A DNA stretch of 56,534 nucleotides from Paraglomus occultum. Lineage: Eukaryota > Glomeromycota > Glomeromycetes > Paraglomerales > Paraglomeraceae. The notes below the pieces were generated by a model. The model saw nothing but the letters and a program-made list of their open reading frames with translations. It searched no databases and was not told the DNA's origin. The stretch is taken from NCBI GenBank assembly GCA_910592205.1, contig CAJVPJ010000051.1, forward strand, positions 1 to 56,534, given 5' to 3'. Positions 34,901 through 49,158 of the stretch are shown here, one piece after another. The first letter of the stretch is position 1, and the number at the start of each line of letters is the position of its first letter. A program made the position numbers and the translations under genes.

Positions 34901-37029
34901 GCAGACATGAATAATGGCTATACATACCTATTATTATCTAGTAAAGATGGCGGGATCTCTATCTTTATCTTTCTTTAGTCTCAAATCGTCACAGGTTTTG
35001 CAGCCTCACACCCCCCAGTTCTGTTATCTCGCCTCACTCGATGCATCAAAATCATCACAACCACTCCATATAATTTGCAAGTTGCAGAATATATGCGAGG
35101 ATAAAGTTGTACATCTACAGAAGAGAAAAAACAGGAATTGAAGGAAATTAGGAAACAAAGGGGTCAGCAGGGAATTGTTTATGAGAGAAAGAAAAAGGGG
35201 AAGGAGAGGAGTAGTAGATGTAGGAAGCAAGAGTGGAAAGTAAAGAATAATGAAAGTTGGCAGAAACAAAGCATCAATGAACAAGATAGAAACAGAGTAA
35301 TAAACGATATCTAAACTCGACAATTGAACTATAGTATCATTATTAATGGTCTAATTTCACTTACTGTTATTTCATTTATTTATTCTGTTGTAATTGTAGA
35401 TGCATGTATGCAAAGCCTGACTTTGTGCATATGGGATTATCAATTTACGGAATAGTACAAACTATTAATTGAAAAATACTGAACTGCCTCTTCCATCGTA
35501 TGAGTAAATCATTGCGGGGAAGTCGACATATTGAAAATGGACATGCAGCTGTGCGTTGCAAATATAGTGTGAGTGAATAAGACAAAGATAGGATAGATAG
35601 AAAGCAACAAGACGGTAAATGGGTTAATGAGAAGAGATTTATGATTGGTTTATAGACATCGCGATGAACAGAAATTGTCACCATCAGACAGGTTGATTAG
35701 CTGTAATCTCGACTAGAAAAAGTTTGCTTTATTTAAAAACAGTTCCGGACCATTCAGTAGTTCTCACATTGCAATAATTTTTGCCATATCCAATTAATTG
35801 TAACGTCATCCCAGTATCCTTCAGCTGTGCCTACATGCTCGCTGACGCAACTATTTTCATGCATCACTTTCCGAGTAGAATTTGTTATTTAGCTGGACGT
35901 GGAAATAGAGAATGTAATGACAGAGAAAATGTACGTGGGTGTGTATACGTGGGTGTACGTATGGATGTGGAATGCGTGAGATGTGTGTGGGATGTGTTTG
36001 TTGATAGTATAAAGATGTCTTGTAATAATAGTGTTGGAATTCAATAACATTAAAGATATCTGGCCTGAATAGTAAGTAGATTGGTTGGGCTACAATCTAG
36101 TTTTTACTTTACGATGCATACAGTTGTAAAAAAAAAAATTTTTTGTGAAACGAGAGAATCCATTGAAAAGGGGTGAGTAGGTTATAATAATATTTAATAA
36201 TAATAATAAGTAACAATAAGCGAAATATAAAGGTTTTTTTTTGTTTGTTTGTCTTTAAGTTTTGAACTATAAATTTTTTAGACGTATCTCAACGTATTAT
36301 AGAACAGGACTGTTATATTCTTCTTTGTCCTTTCCGAACATATCTTCGCTATACAATAATATATGTTGTAAAAGTACATTTCTTTGCTTGCGCTTTGCAG
36401 ATAATTTCTGTAAAGACTGCAGACTGCCGCATATAATACTCATGTAATAATAGGGATCTATTACAGTTTGAGTCTTTTTACTTTTGTTAAAATACTTTTT
36501 ATTTTATTAAACAGCAAGTCTGTTTTAGCTCTACTGGAAACGCATTCTCTGTTCATATCCTATTCTTTCGATGTGTATATTAACGTAATGTTAAAATACA
36601 CAAAATACAATCTCCCGACATTTTTTTTTTGTAATTGAGTTGATGCACAAGCTATTGTATAAATTTTATACGGACTAATATATCACACCCCCCAACCCCT
36701 GGTGCAGAATTTATATAAAAAGACTCGAGTGATGCACAACTTTTCATCCATCTGGAGTCTTTTCCGCTTCCGAGATATATAAAAGAAACCCGATATCATT
36801 TTTTTAATCCTTGCTTAAGGCTACTATTCCTCGGCTTATAACACTATTAATCAAATTACATAATTTGTTCTACTATATATACATATTCCTTTGTACATAT
36901 ATCGTGTATTTTATGTATTAATTAGACATTCTGTCTGTCTTGTCTGTCTGAATGATTCAAAATATTTTCGTTGAATTTATACATAATAATCCCTTTTACA
37001 TCTTGTAATTAATCGTCTTTTACACAGAG

Positions 37030-40000
37030 ATGACCTCTACTTCAGTCCGGTATGTAGATGGAATGTTGGAAAATGAATGAATGAAATTTAATCAATTTGC
37101 ATTCTCAACTCTCTCTCCCACTTTCAATAACGCAATTCGTCTCATTTCTAATCTCTACCCTCTTCTCATATATGCAGGGTCGCTTTGAGGATACGTCCTT
37201 TGAGCAACAAGGAAATACAGCAAAGATGTGATCCATGTATTACAGTAATAGAAGGCGCTCCCCAAGTGCTCATCGGCACCGACCGTTCATTCACATACGA
37301 CTTTGTCTTTCCGTCAGAAACTCAACAGGATGAAGTGTTCGATGACTGCGCAAAGCCTCTTCTCGACAAGCTCATGGAAGGGTAAGCAAACAAGAAAAAA
37401 AAACTGTTACTTTTGGTCGTTTGTGTTATTACGTAATGTATAACAGCACAGTGTATATTACACAAACAAACTGACTCGTTACATAACCAAATTATCTACC
37501 CCTCCCCCCGTACCACACACAGTTATAACGCTACAATATTAGCATATGGGTAAGTAAAATTCCAACAGTTTTTCTATTCGTTTATAAAATAAAAAGTACC
37601 CATTTTTTAACATACCAATATGGTGATATTATGTATAGTCAAACAGGTAGTGGCAAAACATATTCCATGGGTACTGCAATAGATGGCGCTACTATCCCTC
37701 CAGAGCATCAAGGTACATACTTTTACTATTCATTGATTTCCATATTGTAATATTAACTGTTTACAAAAGGTACTTATCCCGCACATTATTTGAACCGCAG
37801 GTATCGTCCCGCGTTCTATCTATAGTCTCTTTGGTGAATTGGAAGCAAAAAAGACCAAACATCCAGAATTTTCCTATGAAGTATTTGTAACCTTTCTCGA
37901 ACTATACAATGAGGATTTAATTGATCTGCTAAATATTCAAACTCATGACAATAAGAAAGCCAAGAACGAGTTAATGATTAGAGAAGACGCTAATGGACAG
38001 ATATACTGGGCTGGAGTAAAGGAAGTCCCTGTGACATCACCGGAAGAAACATTAGAGTACGTGTCAAACATCTATCGATGAAGCACAATAATACGCCCAT
38101 ATGCTAACCATACTTTAATATTTTCAACAGTCAATTACGAAAAGGTTCTCTATGTCGTACTGTGGCATCAACAGATATGAACCAAGTATCATCACGATCA
38201 CACGCCATATTTTCACTGGTGCTGAAGCAGACAAAAATAGAGGACCCAGAAGAAAACAAAGAAAATGAACCTGAACAAACTGAACCACAAAAGAAGCGTA
38301 ACAGCAAAAAAGCATCAGCAAAAATAACATCAAAATTCCACTTTGTTGATTTGGCTGGTTCAGAAAGAGTGAGTTTCCCCCCTCCCCCCCCTTCTTTTTT
38401 TTTCGCTTCTATACATACCATCTTTACATTTGCTAACCCCGTACAAACTATACAATTATTAGTTAAAGCGGACAAACGCGGTGGGCGATCGTGCAAAGGA
38501 AGGCATTGCCATCAATGGTGGTCTTCTTGCATTGGGCAATGTAATCAGTGCACTTGGCGATGCATCACGCAAAGTCACCCACGTCCCATACCGTGACTCC
38601 AAACTGACTCGACTTCTTCAGGATTCCCTCGGCGGCAATTCTCAAACTCTTATGCTTGCCTGTGTGTCGCCGGCCGACTCTAATTTTATGGAAACCTTAA
38701 ACACCCTAAAATACGCCAACCGTACTCGTAATATTAAAAACAAAGTCAGTGTCAATGAGAGTTATGGTGAATCTTCAGTAGAAATAAATCGTTTACGGTC
38801 ACAAGTCAGTCAGTTGAAGATGGAATTACAGACCCTTCGCGCTGGCGGCGTAGACGCAGAAGTTGCTAGGAAGTACGAAGAAGAGATAAATCGTCTCAAG
38901 GGCGAATGTGGACAATTAAAGATGAAGATGGCAAATACAACTCAAGAATTAAATGAAATACGTGCTCATCGAGATACTTTGTTAATGGAGATGGATTTGA
39001 ATAAGAACGCTGGGTCTATGACTGAAGAAGAGCGAGAGGCAAAAATAAAATCACATCCTGTTGTACAGCAATATATCGATCAAATATCGGAACTCAAGGC
39101 CCAAGTTTTCGACTTGCAGAACGCACAGGTGAAACCCGTTCAAGTCGCACCAGCTCAGCCAATACATTCTCAGTCATCGCGGAAATCGTCATTTGCCGGA
39201 AATTCATCCAGGGACAAGGGACACATAAAATTCTATGAACAAGAAAACTCTCGTCGTCATGAGAGCAGTCGACACGATAACGCTGACCTTTCTGGTAGCG
39301 ATGATAATAAGAGACATTCAAAGAAGAAGAAGAAGAAATCCAAGAAATCAAAGGGATCAAGCAAACATCGTGCAGCCGGTCATTTCCCGGTTGAAGGCGA
39401 GGAAGCACGAGGTCAACTAGAAACGCAAGCCGAACATGAACCAGTACGGTCGTTCGTCAAGCCTGCAGTTCTAGATAAAGTTAAAGGACTATTTTCTGAC
39501 CTGCCTCCGGATACAGAAGATTGTGATGATGATAACGAAGACCTCTCGGCAGATCCTCAGGACGATTTTGAATACACTGATAGCAATGGCCAAAAGGTAA
39601 CTCGAAGGCTCCGACGACGCAGCGTCAAGGATACTCTTGAGAAAGCCAAAGAACAGATCCGACAAGGTCTATTGTTTATAAAGAATGGTGGCTCAGTACA
39701 CGATGATCCTGTTCTCGGTCAATTAGTAAAGACACCATCTTCGACAAAGAGTGAAAGCTATATTGACCAAATGTTGGCTGGAAAGAATGAAAAACGCCGA
39801 TCGAGCAGCGTGTCATTCAGCGATATTCCGACAATGGACGTTCCATCTTGGCAAGAATCAAACCCTCCTCCGCAGCAACAGACTCGTCGTGCTTCCAACT
39901 CTAGTCGATCTGTCAGTTTCTCAGACCAACCAGCATCTCCTCACTCCACCAAGTCTTCACAGGACAGTACCGGAGGCTCGTCTCAACAGAATGCCATTGC

Positions 40001-42452
40001 ACTCAAGAGAATGTTGCATCAGATACAGGCCGACATTGCCGTTAAGGAAGAACTGGTGGCTCAACTAGAACGCGCTGAACAAGAATTCCACTATATGCGC
40101 ACTGCCTACGAAGAGAAACTGGTTCATATGCAAGAATGTTTGATCCAATTACAACGTGAGCGTGAAATTGCGGTGAAGCGTGCTGCTAACTCGGGTGTTA
40201 GCACCCGCGACAAGAATTCAATCTTGACTGAATTAAAGGCGCGATATGAACACAAGATGAAGAAGCTCATAGCCGAAATTGGTGATCTACGTCGTAAATG
40301 CAACGAAATAACGCAAACCCATCAGACGGCCAAGACTCAAAATGAAACGACCATGCGAAACATGCGTATCCAAATCGAACAGCTCAAAGCAGAGAAATTA
40401 CGTATGGTCAAGCGGATGAAGGCCGAAGCCGATCGTGTCCGAGAAGTGACTGAACGCACTCAACGGGAGATTCAGAACCTCAGGCGTAAGGCAAAGTCAG
40501 TTCAGACTGAAAAGAAGAAACTTGAACGCCAGACAGAGTCTCAAAGACTAATGCTTGAAAAGAGAACCAAAGACATGCTCAAGGCGAACAGCAAACTAAA
40601 GTCTGTAACGTCACTGTTGAAACAGACTACGACGCCGAAAGCTATAGCAAAGGTATTCAGACAGAACAGGCGAAAGACAAGCATAGACTTGGAGAAAGAC
40701 AGCCCACCTGGAAGTCGCCGTACCTCTGACGAGATTCGCGCAATCGAGGAAGAGATATATGCCAGTGGTTACGATAAGAAGAAACTTCTCGATACTGCTA
40801 TATTCCAATTCATTTCTGGTAAGCAGTCGCTGGCGATGATGGACGAAATGGTCAAGAAACGTGATGATCTAGTCAACGAGAAACAAGAAGCTCTTAATGA
40901 ACGCGAAAGGATAATGGCCGAAAACTGCGACGAGCATGGAAATCTTGATCCGTCTAGCGAAGCAATGGCCCAGGATTTGGAAGACAATATTGATATGATC
41001 AACTCTGAGATTTCATATATCAATGCTAAACTGAGATCACTGCAAGCAGAAACGGCTCGTAACGCCAAGCCCGAAAGCGAGTCACGAAGGAATAGTGAGG
41101 ACGTTAATCAAAAGGCAGCTCAACAAACCAAAGGTACTACCAACACTAAAGAAAGACGTAGGGGCAGTGGGGGTGGCAAGAAGAAGTTCTCCATCTCACA
41201 AATACAGAGCGCCACTCCTGAAGCCGCATACGATTTTGCAATGACTATACTTCGTAACCTGGATTCGTTCGAAACTCAAGCAATAGTAGAGTCGTTCTTC
41301 AACGACATTGTCAAATTACGAACAACCGACTGGTCAGCCCAAATGACGTTGAAAGATCGAGAAAAGACTATTACAGACCTACGAAAGACGCTATTGGCAA
41401 TGCGCAGAGCGGCAGTATTAACAACGGTTGAATACGAGAAACGCAACAAGGTGCTAGAAGATGAGATGAGACGTGGATCGTTGCATTCGGAAAATCGTAC
41501 ACCAAGCCCGATATCACCTACCACTTTGGAATTACACATGACTGATATTGAAAACGACGCAGTCAACACGATGGACTTCTTTGATCGCATTTACAAGCAA
41601 GTCGAAGCGGAAGTAACATCGCCGGGACCGATCACATCGGAAAACCTTCACGATGCTCCGATAGGCAAACCATCAAGCAGAACGTCATACTTCCACGATG
41701 ATTCCTACTTTGACTCTCCCACGGTCTACTCGCCTCATTCACCGAGAGACTTGCCCAGCTCTAAACGCAACAGCTTTGCTCGTGCTCCACTGCCGCCAGG
41801 ATGGCTCAAAGACCCAACCAAGCGCAAATCGTCATCGGGGTCGGGCCAATCTGATTCACGCCGAAACTCTCAACAACATGATCGCATACCAGACTCGCGA
41901 CGCGGTTCACAGCAATTGGATCGTGGATACGAATCTGCTCGATACACGGATGAAATAGAAAAGAAGAGCTCGCTGGGCCGAAGTGGGTTGCATTGGACTG
42001 ATTCAATGGACACATTACATGACAAGTACGCACCCGACAGCCCCCGCACGCCGGGAGAGAAGCCACGACGAGATATACGAGATCGACGAGGCTCATTACG
42101 CGACTCTCATAGCAGACGAAACAGTGTTAGCAGTTTAGGCTTGTACAATGATCGCGCTCCAGATGGCATGCGAGAACATCGTGATAGCGGGTATTATGGA
42201 TCGGTTGACAAGAAACGAATGGCGAATATGGCACGCAGAGGCTCCAAAGATCTTTCACATATGCGTCAGAACTCGTACGGTGGTGCGCCTGATGACGATA
42301 ACGTCAGTGTATGCAGTGATCGATGTGTCCATACGCGATCGAATACTCCGGATATTCCAAACGTATTTGATCGATTATCGCAGTCTCATACGTTATCGAG
42401 CAAGTATCGTGACAAGAGACTACAGACTCCTGAACCAGTATACGCCACATAG
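37030..42452 (+). CDS. Kinesin-4-type motor protein
   Basis: Seven exons: 37030-37049, 37178-37381, 37523-37549, 37639-37712, 37801-38056, 38131-38368 and 38463-42452, all GT-AG, giving 1,602 residues. The N-terminal motor (residues about 1-360) has P-loop GQTGSGKT (84-91), switch I NQVSSRSH, switch II DLAGSER (267-273), and the family-typical [26 protein letters not shown] and [28 protein letters not shown]. These last two point to the kinesin-4/KIF4-KIF21 group, plus-end motors acting on microtubule length and spindle or cargo organisation. Next come coiled coils (about 373-492, 782-999 and 1027-1135), a Lys-rich block (about 557-577, [16 protein letters not shown]) and a disordered tail. 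The tail carries about 15 R/K-R-x-S/T sites. The first exon encodes only MTSTSVR. No frame breaks. Confidence 0.92.
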
Positions 42453-45400
42453 TCGGTCTAGTTCGAGTAATTAAGTATTTACATCCTACGTTCGGACTAT
42501 ATTCAAAAAAGAAAAAAAAATCTTTTTTTTTTTTACTTGTCTATATACCTTTTTTCTAATTGTAGATAATTGATATTAACCCCTTCCCCTTTTTTTCTCT
42601 TTTATCGCTGTCAAACAAACAAACAAAAAAAAAGCCTTGACAATGATTTGACGTGATGTCAATTTCTTTAATTCTCGAAGTATCCTCGACAAAAAAAATT
42701 TATCTTTTCTTTATTTTATGTATTATAATATGGTTATTGGGAATTAGGTTGTAGTTTTATTGAAAACGTATAAAAAAAAGAAAGAAAAGTTAAATCTTTG
42801 ACAATAAAAATCTACCGTTGTATCTAAATGTTGTATATATCTATTGCGTAATACGTCATTTTTTGCAAAACAAACGATGACTTACTACTCTATATGAAAA
42901 TGAGTTATTCTAACCTTTACGGTGTCCGGATCGCAAAATATACACGGTTGTTGATTACACACAACCCGCAAATTCTACGGTCCTTATGACTAGTGTGATA
43001 TTTCGTAATTTGTGGGGATGGTCCAAAGATAATGGGAATCACACGAGGTGACAAAGTGACAGAATTTTAATGTGGGGAAGAAGAGAAAAGTGATAAAAAT
43101 GTACGCGAATTGAAAGTCAAAAGACATAGTATACACATTCCCCAGCTCATCCTATACATTTTTTTTAGCCCAGTGGCTCACCTGAGGCTTACTTTGAACT
43201 CGCGCACCCCCCTTTCCGATTCTTACCCATACTAGCATCACCTCATATCCCCTCTCTAATCATACCCGATTTAACTTTCGTTTAATCATCACACCCGTAT
43301 TGTCTTTTCACATAATCACTAATCTACTTATCTAAAATAGATCCGACCTTCCCACAACCTGACTTCATTCTGCATCAAGGGTCATTTGTTTTGCTGTTGA
43401 TGTATTGTTTCAAAACAATGGTGAAACTTTATTTTACTAATTGAGTTTAGGAGGATCTTATTGTGTGAACACAACTTATCTTTGCGGCTGAGGTCATACT
43501 GCAAAAAATTTTAATGGTCTTTGTTTGGGGGTGGCGTCGTTGCCTTTTTCGTGTTTATTGTGTGCTGCAAGCGAAAGCGGAGGAGGTGATAAGTAGGAAC
43601 AATGGCAGAAGAAGAGAAAGAAAAGAGGCATGAACGAACGTATATAGGACTCGACGTTTGCTAGAATTTTTTCACCGAGTTTTTATTTGACATGTCGTGT
43701 AAAGCATTACAGATAACAGACGTAAACATCACATGTAATCTATCGGCTATTGTGAAGAATCAGTGTCACGACAGAGACTCCGGGCAGATATCACACAAGA
43801 TACAAACATAGGAGCACAAATGCTGTGAATTGAGTTGGGAAGCAAGCATTGCCCCGCCTGCAGTTCATTTGCCGTACATAGTTGTGCATTTTCCGTACAT
43901 TCATTATGAGGTGGGGCTATTACAAAGGTGGCTAGATTTAGATCAGTCTGTCGTCTCATGTAATCGCACAATAATAATGCAAGTTGTATTTTTCACAAGT
44001 CTCATTATATTCGGAGAAAACTTCCATCTTGGTCTGTTCATCTCCAAACAAACAGGTTTTCGAACCGGAATTTGCATATGTAATTGTTGTGTACGATAAA
44101 CAATTTCTATAATTTAATGCAACAAGCGGACAAAGATTATGGCAGACTAGGGCAAGATAAACAGCTGACATGATGAAGTATCGTAAAGACTGAACAGTTA
44201 TATTAGTCGTTAGTCAGGGATTGACGTTATAGTTTCATATAAACTAGAGCCAAACTGCAATATTGAAAACGTATCATCAAAACGCAGTTTTAAAAAAGTT
44301 AAAGTTTTGTACCAGTTCCGCAAAGAGATAAAATTCTAGATAACAACTTTAAGCGTGTTGTGTAATGAGATTGCGTTTAAGATAACCGAAAGTAATATGG
44401 TGTAAAGATTGACACCAACGGTCGATTTTATTATTAATCAACAAATCCGTAGTGACATTGCTAATTCTCGTATGCTTTTCGTGCTTTGGTAGTTCTGCTT
44501 AGTAAGAATTGTATATTACTACGTGAATTAATTATGCACTGACCAACTTTAGCCACTTTGGGCTTATTTCTCCACATTAACAAATGGCTGGGACAGTAAC
44601 ACATTGGGGGAAAATGTTAATATACATGATTGGTATGGTTTTATTCACCAAGATAACATATTATCCGTTTCCATTAATATTATTACGCTAATATTTAGTT
44701 TGCAAATAAATGATAACACAGAAAACGTAAGCAGAAAACAACCATCGGAAAATGCCGAGTTGTGCGTTGGAATAAATGCCGGTTGATGCGCCATCACAAT
44801 CGCCCAACCTAATCAGTTTTGTCTCACTTTAAAAAACCAGCCCAAATACGGCCAGTCCAGGTTTATGCATTTATATGCACGCACATCTCTAATAATGTAG
44901 AATGAACAATATGAGTGTCTACAATGTGGATTATGATGGCAAGTGCGAAGAATGATTCTTTGTTTATGAGCAAAAAGAATCGAAAAGCAGTTAATTGGCT
45001 ATGGTAGTGCATAAAACTTGCAACAACACTCGATCAAACAGGGTTGGCGTGTCCATTACATAATCCTATCACTAATCCGGATATCTATTGAATGGCGAAT
45101 AGCCAATTCCGGTATTTTACGGGTTTTTGTTACAAACAACTGGTATTTATCGCCGAAAGGTGGTAAGTTACACGCAATGCTGGTTGTAGTTGTCGATTGA
45201 AAAAAAAAAGCCTGCACTTTACGCCCAAGAACTGATAATGGACAGTTTGTATAGTGCGACGATTAATAAATGATCGGCAATCTCAACTAATACGTACATA
45301 GTGTCTAAAGCTTGCCGTAAACCTAAGTATTGAAATTCTTGATCTAGATAATCGCTGATATTACAATTGATGATATAGAATTAGTAGAAGCAGACAATTA

Positions 45401-46363
45401 ATAGTATTGTATAGTCGTCATGGAAAGTTGATTAACTACCGGTAGTAAAACAGTAATAGTAATATAATAGTAATAGTAATGAAGTAGACATGTCAATTAT
45501 TGAGTCACGTGAATCGAGTATACGGGAAAATTCTAGATGTTTAGTTCATGCTTTGATGAGACCCTATATTGACTTTGCATTCTTAAGTTTTGTTAGTCTC
45601 AAAATTTAGCATAGTAAGTTTACATGTTTACTCTTAAGGTAAAATTCACATTTGCAAATAAACAAACTTCCCAGCCATTATTTGTCAAATCGGTTGAGCT
45701 TAGCGTGAAGGGCTATTAACAAGAATAATTTATTCCAAATGCTTAACCAATTTTTTGTTGAATTGTACGAGAGTGTGTCGAAGGTGATTAGCGGGCAAAG
45801 TGTCATAGTCGGAGGAGAGACGCATACTTTTCAATGTTGGAATAATGGATGAGCTAGCTAACAAACGAACTCAAAGTGCATAGACATGTGTGATGCTTAG
45901 TTAACTTATATGCAAACCAATAGAGAATTTTGGATATAGCAATAGCAATGGTGTATATGAGCAGCAACACACGTTTATAGCACTTGCTTTAATAGATTTT
46001 CGTAAAGTTATAATAAAAAAGTCACTTTTTTATTGTCGACATACGAATGGTGTAATTTGTCAGAATTAATGACATGTTTGTCTTCAAGATTAGGGTGGGT
46101 GGTAATATAAAACGACCAGATGTGTAAAACAGTTTTCTTGTAAAGAGAAAAAACCCAACAAAATGTACACTAATAAGCAGAGCGTTGATAGTAATCAATT
46201 AAAGAGACAGGAATAACTTGAAGACAAGCAACCAAAACTAAAGTTAGCTGTACAAATAAAGTTACTTTTTTAATCACGATTAATTTATTCATAATGGGTT
46301 AGGTGAAGAGCTAAGAAAAGAAAAGGGTAACGTTTGCATACGCGTTTTTATAATCCATTTCAG
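42453..46363. other. Kinesin 3' region and gene-poor spacer
   Basis: The first 350 bp is T- and A-rich with several AATAAA-like words (for example AATAAAAAT near 42,804) and probably contains the kinesin 3' untranslated region. The rest shows no supported gene. Short frames at 43,747-44,171 lie on opposing strands and lack domains. Confidence 0.5.
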
Positions 46364-46565
46364 GGTTTGTAAACAATTCTTTGTGTACGATAGACAATAC
46401 AGTAAAGTATTTATTTACTACTACGGTCCAAATCGAAAGTCTCATACTTCAGGACATTATCATAATCAAAACAAATATAAATATTTGGAACACTTGGCCT
46501 TCCTATTTGACATGCTGCCACCTCAGCTCGCGAGTGCTGGTGCCCACAAACGCGGGAAATATTAA
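46364..46565 (+). CDS. Orphan terminal exon
   Basis: After a TTTCAG acceptor, a frame of 66 codons plus one base runs to TAA. The peptide looks like real protein: CKQFFVYDRQYSKVFIYYYG, then HYHNQNKYKYLEHLAFLFDM, LPPQLASAGAHKRGKY. GC content rises locally, as in other exons here. No upstream exon is convincingly joined in 45.8-46.35 kb. It may be the last exon of a gene with distant exons, or a fragment of a repeat-family gene. Confidence 0.35.
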
Positions 46566-48310
46566 TATCAGGTGAGCATTATCAAATAATGATTGGTCGC
46601 GAGGGACGTTTGGAAATAAAGTGTTAGAATAATGAATGAAATAATAGTATAAACTCATTATATAATTGTTTTTATGGAACATTAATAACTGTTATTTACT
46701 ATGCTAATGTGGGTTATTATTATGTTACAATTTTTGATTTTGATATAAGGTTGCCCCAGTGACTAGCAAGACATGTTATGGAACAATTGTTTTTTATAAA
46801 AAAAAATTAACCGAAGGCGTTGCCACGATACATGAAACGTATTTGTTATTCTTTAAATCAACACTTTGCATGTAAATTAGGAGACAAATAAAGAGTATTT
46901 ATTTATCGATGTTTTGTAGCAACGTTATGGCAACTAATAAGAAAAGCGTAAGAAGTGTTCAATTAGAAAAAGACTGCATACAAATGCTTAAAATTTTTGC
47001 AACACAATAAAATACAGATACTTTGCTCATTCAGCGAAAGTGGAAAGGGTCTACAAGGAAGTAAATAAATAAACATTTTACTATCTACAAGTAACATAAA
47101 CGACAATATCAACTAATTTTGCAAGAATCTGTAAAACACGCATGATGTAAGTCTCTCAGAATGTTGACAATGATTTACTATTACTATTTTATCAGATAAA
47201 GTTCTTAAACTAGATTTTGCCTCAATAAACGTAACACGCACAAACTGTGGTTTGACGTAAAACAGTAGGGCTGCTACTGGGACAGAAGTTAACGTTTTAG
47301 TCTATAGCCTCAAACACTTTTCTGGAAATATTCTTTTGTCATAAAAGTATTTATAATTTAGTAATTAATTGTTCGTTATTGTAACGTGTCTTCTGCTAAC
47401 TGGTTTCTTTACATCTTTAATCTCACCATTTTTGCACACAGTTATGGTTTGTATTTTTTGACATGTATAATGTAAAGTAGATTGTGGTTTTAGTTACATA
47501 ATTATAAAACTGACTAGACTTTGCAGACCAGATAAAATAATTTTTACTTACACGATTTAAACAAAAAGTGTGAGAATATTACATTACGTTATTTCTAGCA
47601 ATAATAACAAAAAAGAGGGTAATTTAAAAAAGCTCAAATGTTCAATGAAAGCTTTAGAAAGGACGTGGCTGACAGTAAGGTTTTGAATTTACTATTTATT
47701 TTACACGAAAAACATGCAAATATGCATTTAAGTTAACACATTAAAGCTTTATAAGTATTAAAAAAACTCGCGTATTTATTAATTTTCTGAGGCAATCAGT
47801 TTTGTATAAACTTTGACGCTGTTTTAATATTGCGTAAAAAGTATTATCAATACATAAATGTGTATTGTGATAGGTTAGATTAATGGCTGTCCGTTGTGCC
47901 TTATTATTCGCTTGAATCTGGGTAATACCGATGCTTGATTGTATATAAGCAGACTCGATAAGTCTGTTACTACGCGTGCTCTGCTTATCGAATTTGCACT
48001 GTATTTCGAGAATAAAAAATAAAAAATATATATATATATATATTTAAGTCTTGGCAGAATGCTCTTGATATACACCTGTGAAAAACATTCAAAATCTGGT
48101 AAATTTAATTCTTTACCTGACTCTTATTAAATTAGCTATAATTTATGCTTTATATAAAAGATTGTCAAAGTACACAGATACTTTGGTTTGATATTGTTTT
48201 CACATCTATTTGTCTCTGTTCATTGTAAAGTGTCTTTGCTGTAAAGAAATAATAACAGTATAGATCTTCTAGTTTTCTACAAAACCAGTAGTATTAGGCA
48301 CAGGTAATTG
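46566..48310. other. Intergenic, AT-rich
   Basis: No supported gene. A short AT dinucleotide run (about 48,027-48,043) is present. Confidence 0.5.
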
Positions 48311-48858
48311 TTAGTTTGGCAATTGTTCAATTAGTTGAATTTGTTTCATGGATGTATAATCGCGTGAGGTCGTCCGTATTATACCATCGGATTGTGTGAA
48401 AAATACTTTCGTCCCTGTTAACATCTGCGGATGAGAGCTGTAATCATCAATATCAAAAGATATAAACCAAATGCTAATAATACTAATAACGGTGGGCTGG
48501 ATCAAAAAGCTTGAACACAAAAAACCAAATAAAGCAATGTTGTGCTAGATTACCAAAAGTCGAACCCTTCTTTTGTAATGCTGGAATGTCAAACGGCTGC
48601 AGTTCAACCGTTTGAAGTAGTAATAAATGAATAAATAAAAGGCCGGCTACATCCGCATTTACTACCGATAAATATGTGCCAAATATGTATGGCATATGCA
48701 AATGATCGGTATATATAAAATTTGAATACAAAGCACATAAGAAATGTTCTGACTGGAATACGGCGATAAAAACATTACTTGAAAATAAAGATGCGAACGA
48801 CAAGTCCGTTTGAGCTAACGTTCTAGCTTTTCCTCGTAAAACTTCAGGTTGAATTTCT
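48311..48858 (-). CDS. Probable multi-pass membrane protein, 3' exons
   Basis: Two exons fit together. The upstream one (about 48858-48666) starts after a CACAG acceptor and encodes EIQPEVLRGKARTLAQTDLS and a hydrophobic stretch (FASLFSSNVFIAVF, ALYSNFIY). A GTAGTA donor follows FGTYLS. The next exon (48544-48311, after CTAG) is phase 0 and continues with HNIALFGFLCSSFLIQ and TVISIISIWFISF, then a polar tail to TAA. The joined piece has at least three membrane-like segments. A frame also stays open through the proposed intron, giving a different C-terminus, so the model is tentative. No family is recognised. An initiating exon upstream (perhaps within 48.9-49.3 kb) is not identified. Confidence 0.4.
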
Positions 48859-49158
48859 CTGTGTAATGGTCAATCTGTTTTCATTCAGGGTTCAGTAGTT
48901 AATGGTGACCAGTACACAAACCGCCACATTTTTTTTTCATCTAATCTCATACACAATAATCACATTGTTGCATTATTCAGTGTCTCCCGTAAATTTCCAG
49001 CTGAATTAACCGTTATTTACTTGCTGACTCTTTCACACGATGAACAATGTAAACCCACAATACCGATCAGAGCGACAGGGGTAAAAGGGTCGTGAAGAGT
49101 AAGGAATGTTATGAATACGGGTGTGATGAAGAGAAAGGGTCACTTCTAATGCGAGTTC

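Larger units (their letters stand above)
26556..37029. other. 10.5-kb gene-poor region
   Basis: I see no gene with domain support. The sequence is rich in homopolymer runs (poly-T, poly-C/G around 29,405-29,420), dinucleotide stretches, and a few weak frames. Listed separately are a small frame at 27,842, a G-rich minisatellite at 28,941 and a hexamer repeat at 31,880. Frames at 30,140-30,877 and 30,280-30,642 oppose each other and are T-rich low-complexity sequence. The right end must carry the kinesin promoter. Confidence 0.45.

Noticed and set aside
41276-42474. Plus and minus frames inside the kinesin last exon
   Set aside because: Alternative-frame shadows of a well-supported coding exon.
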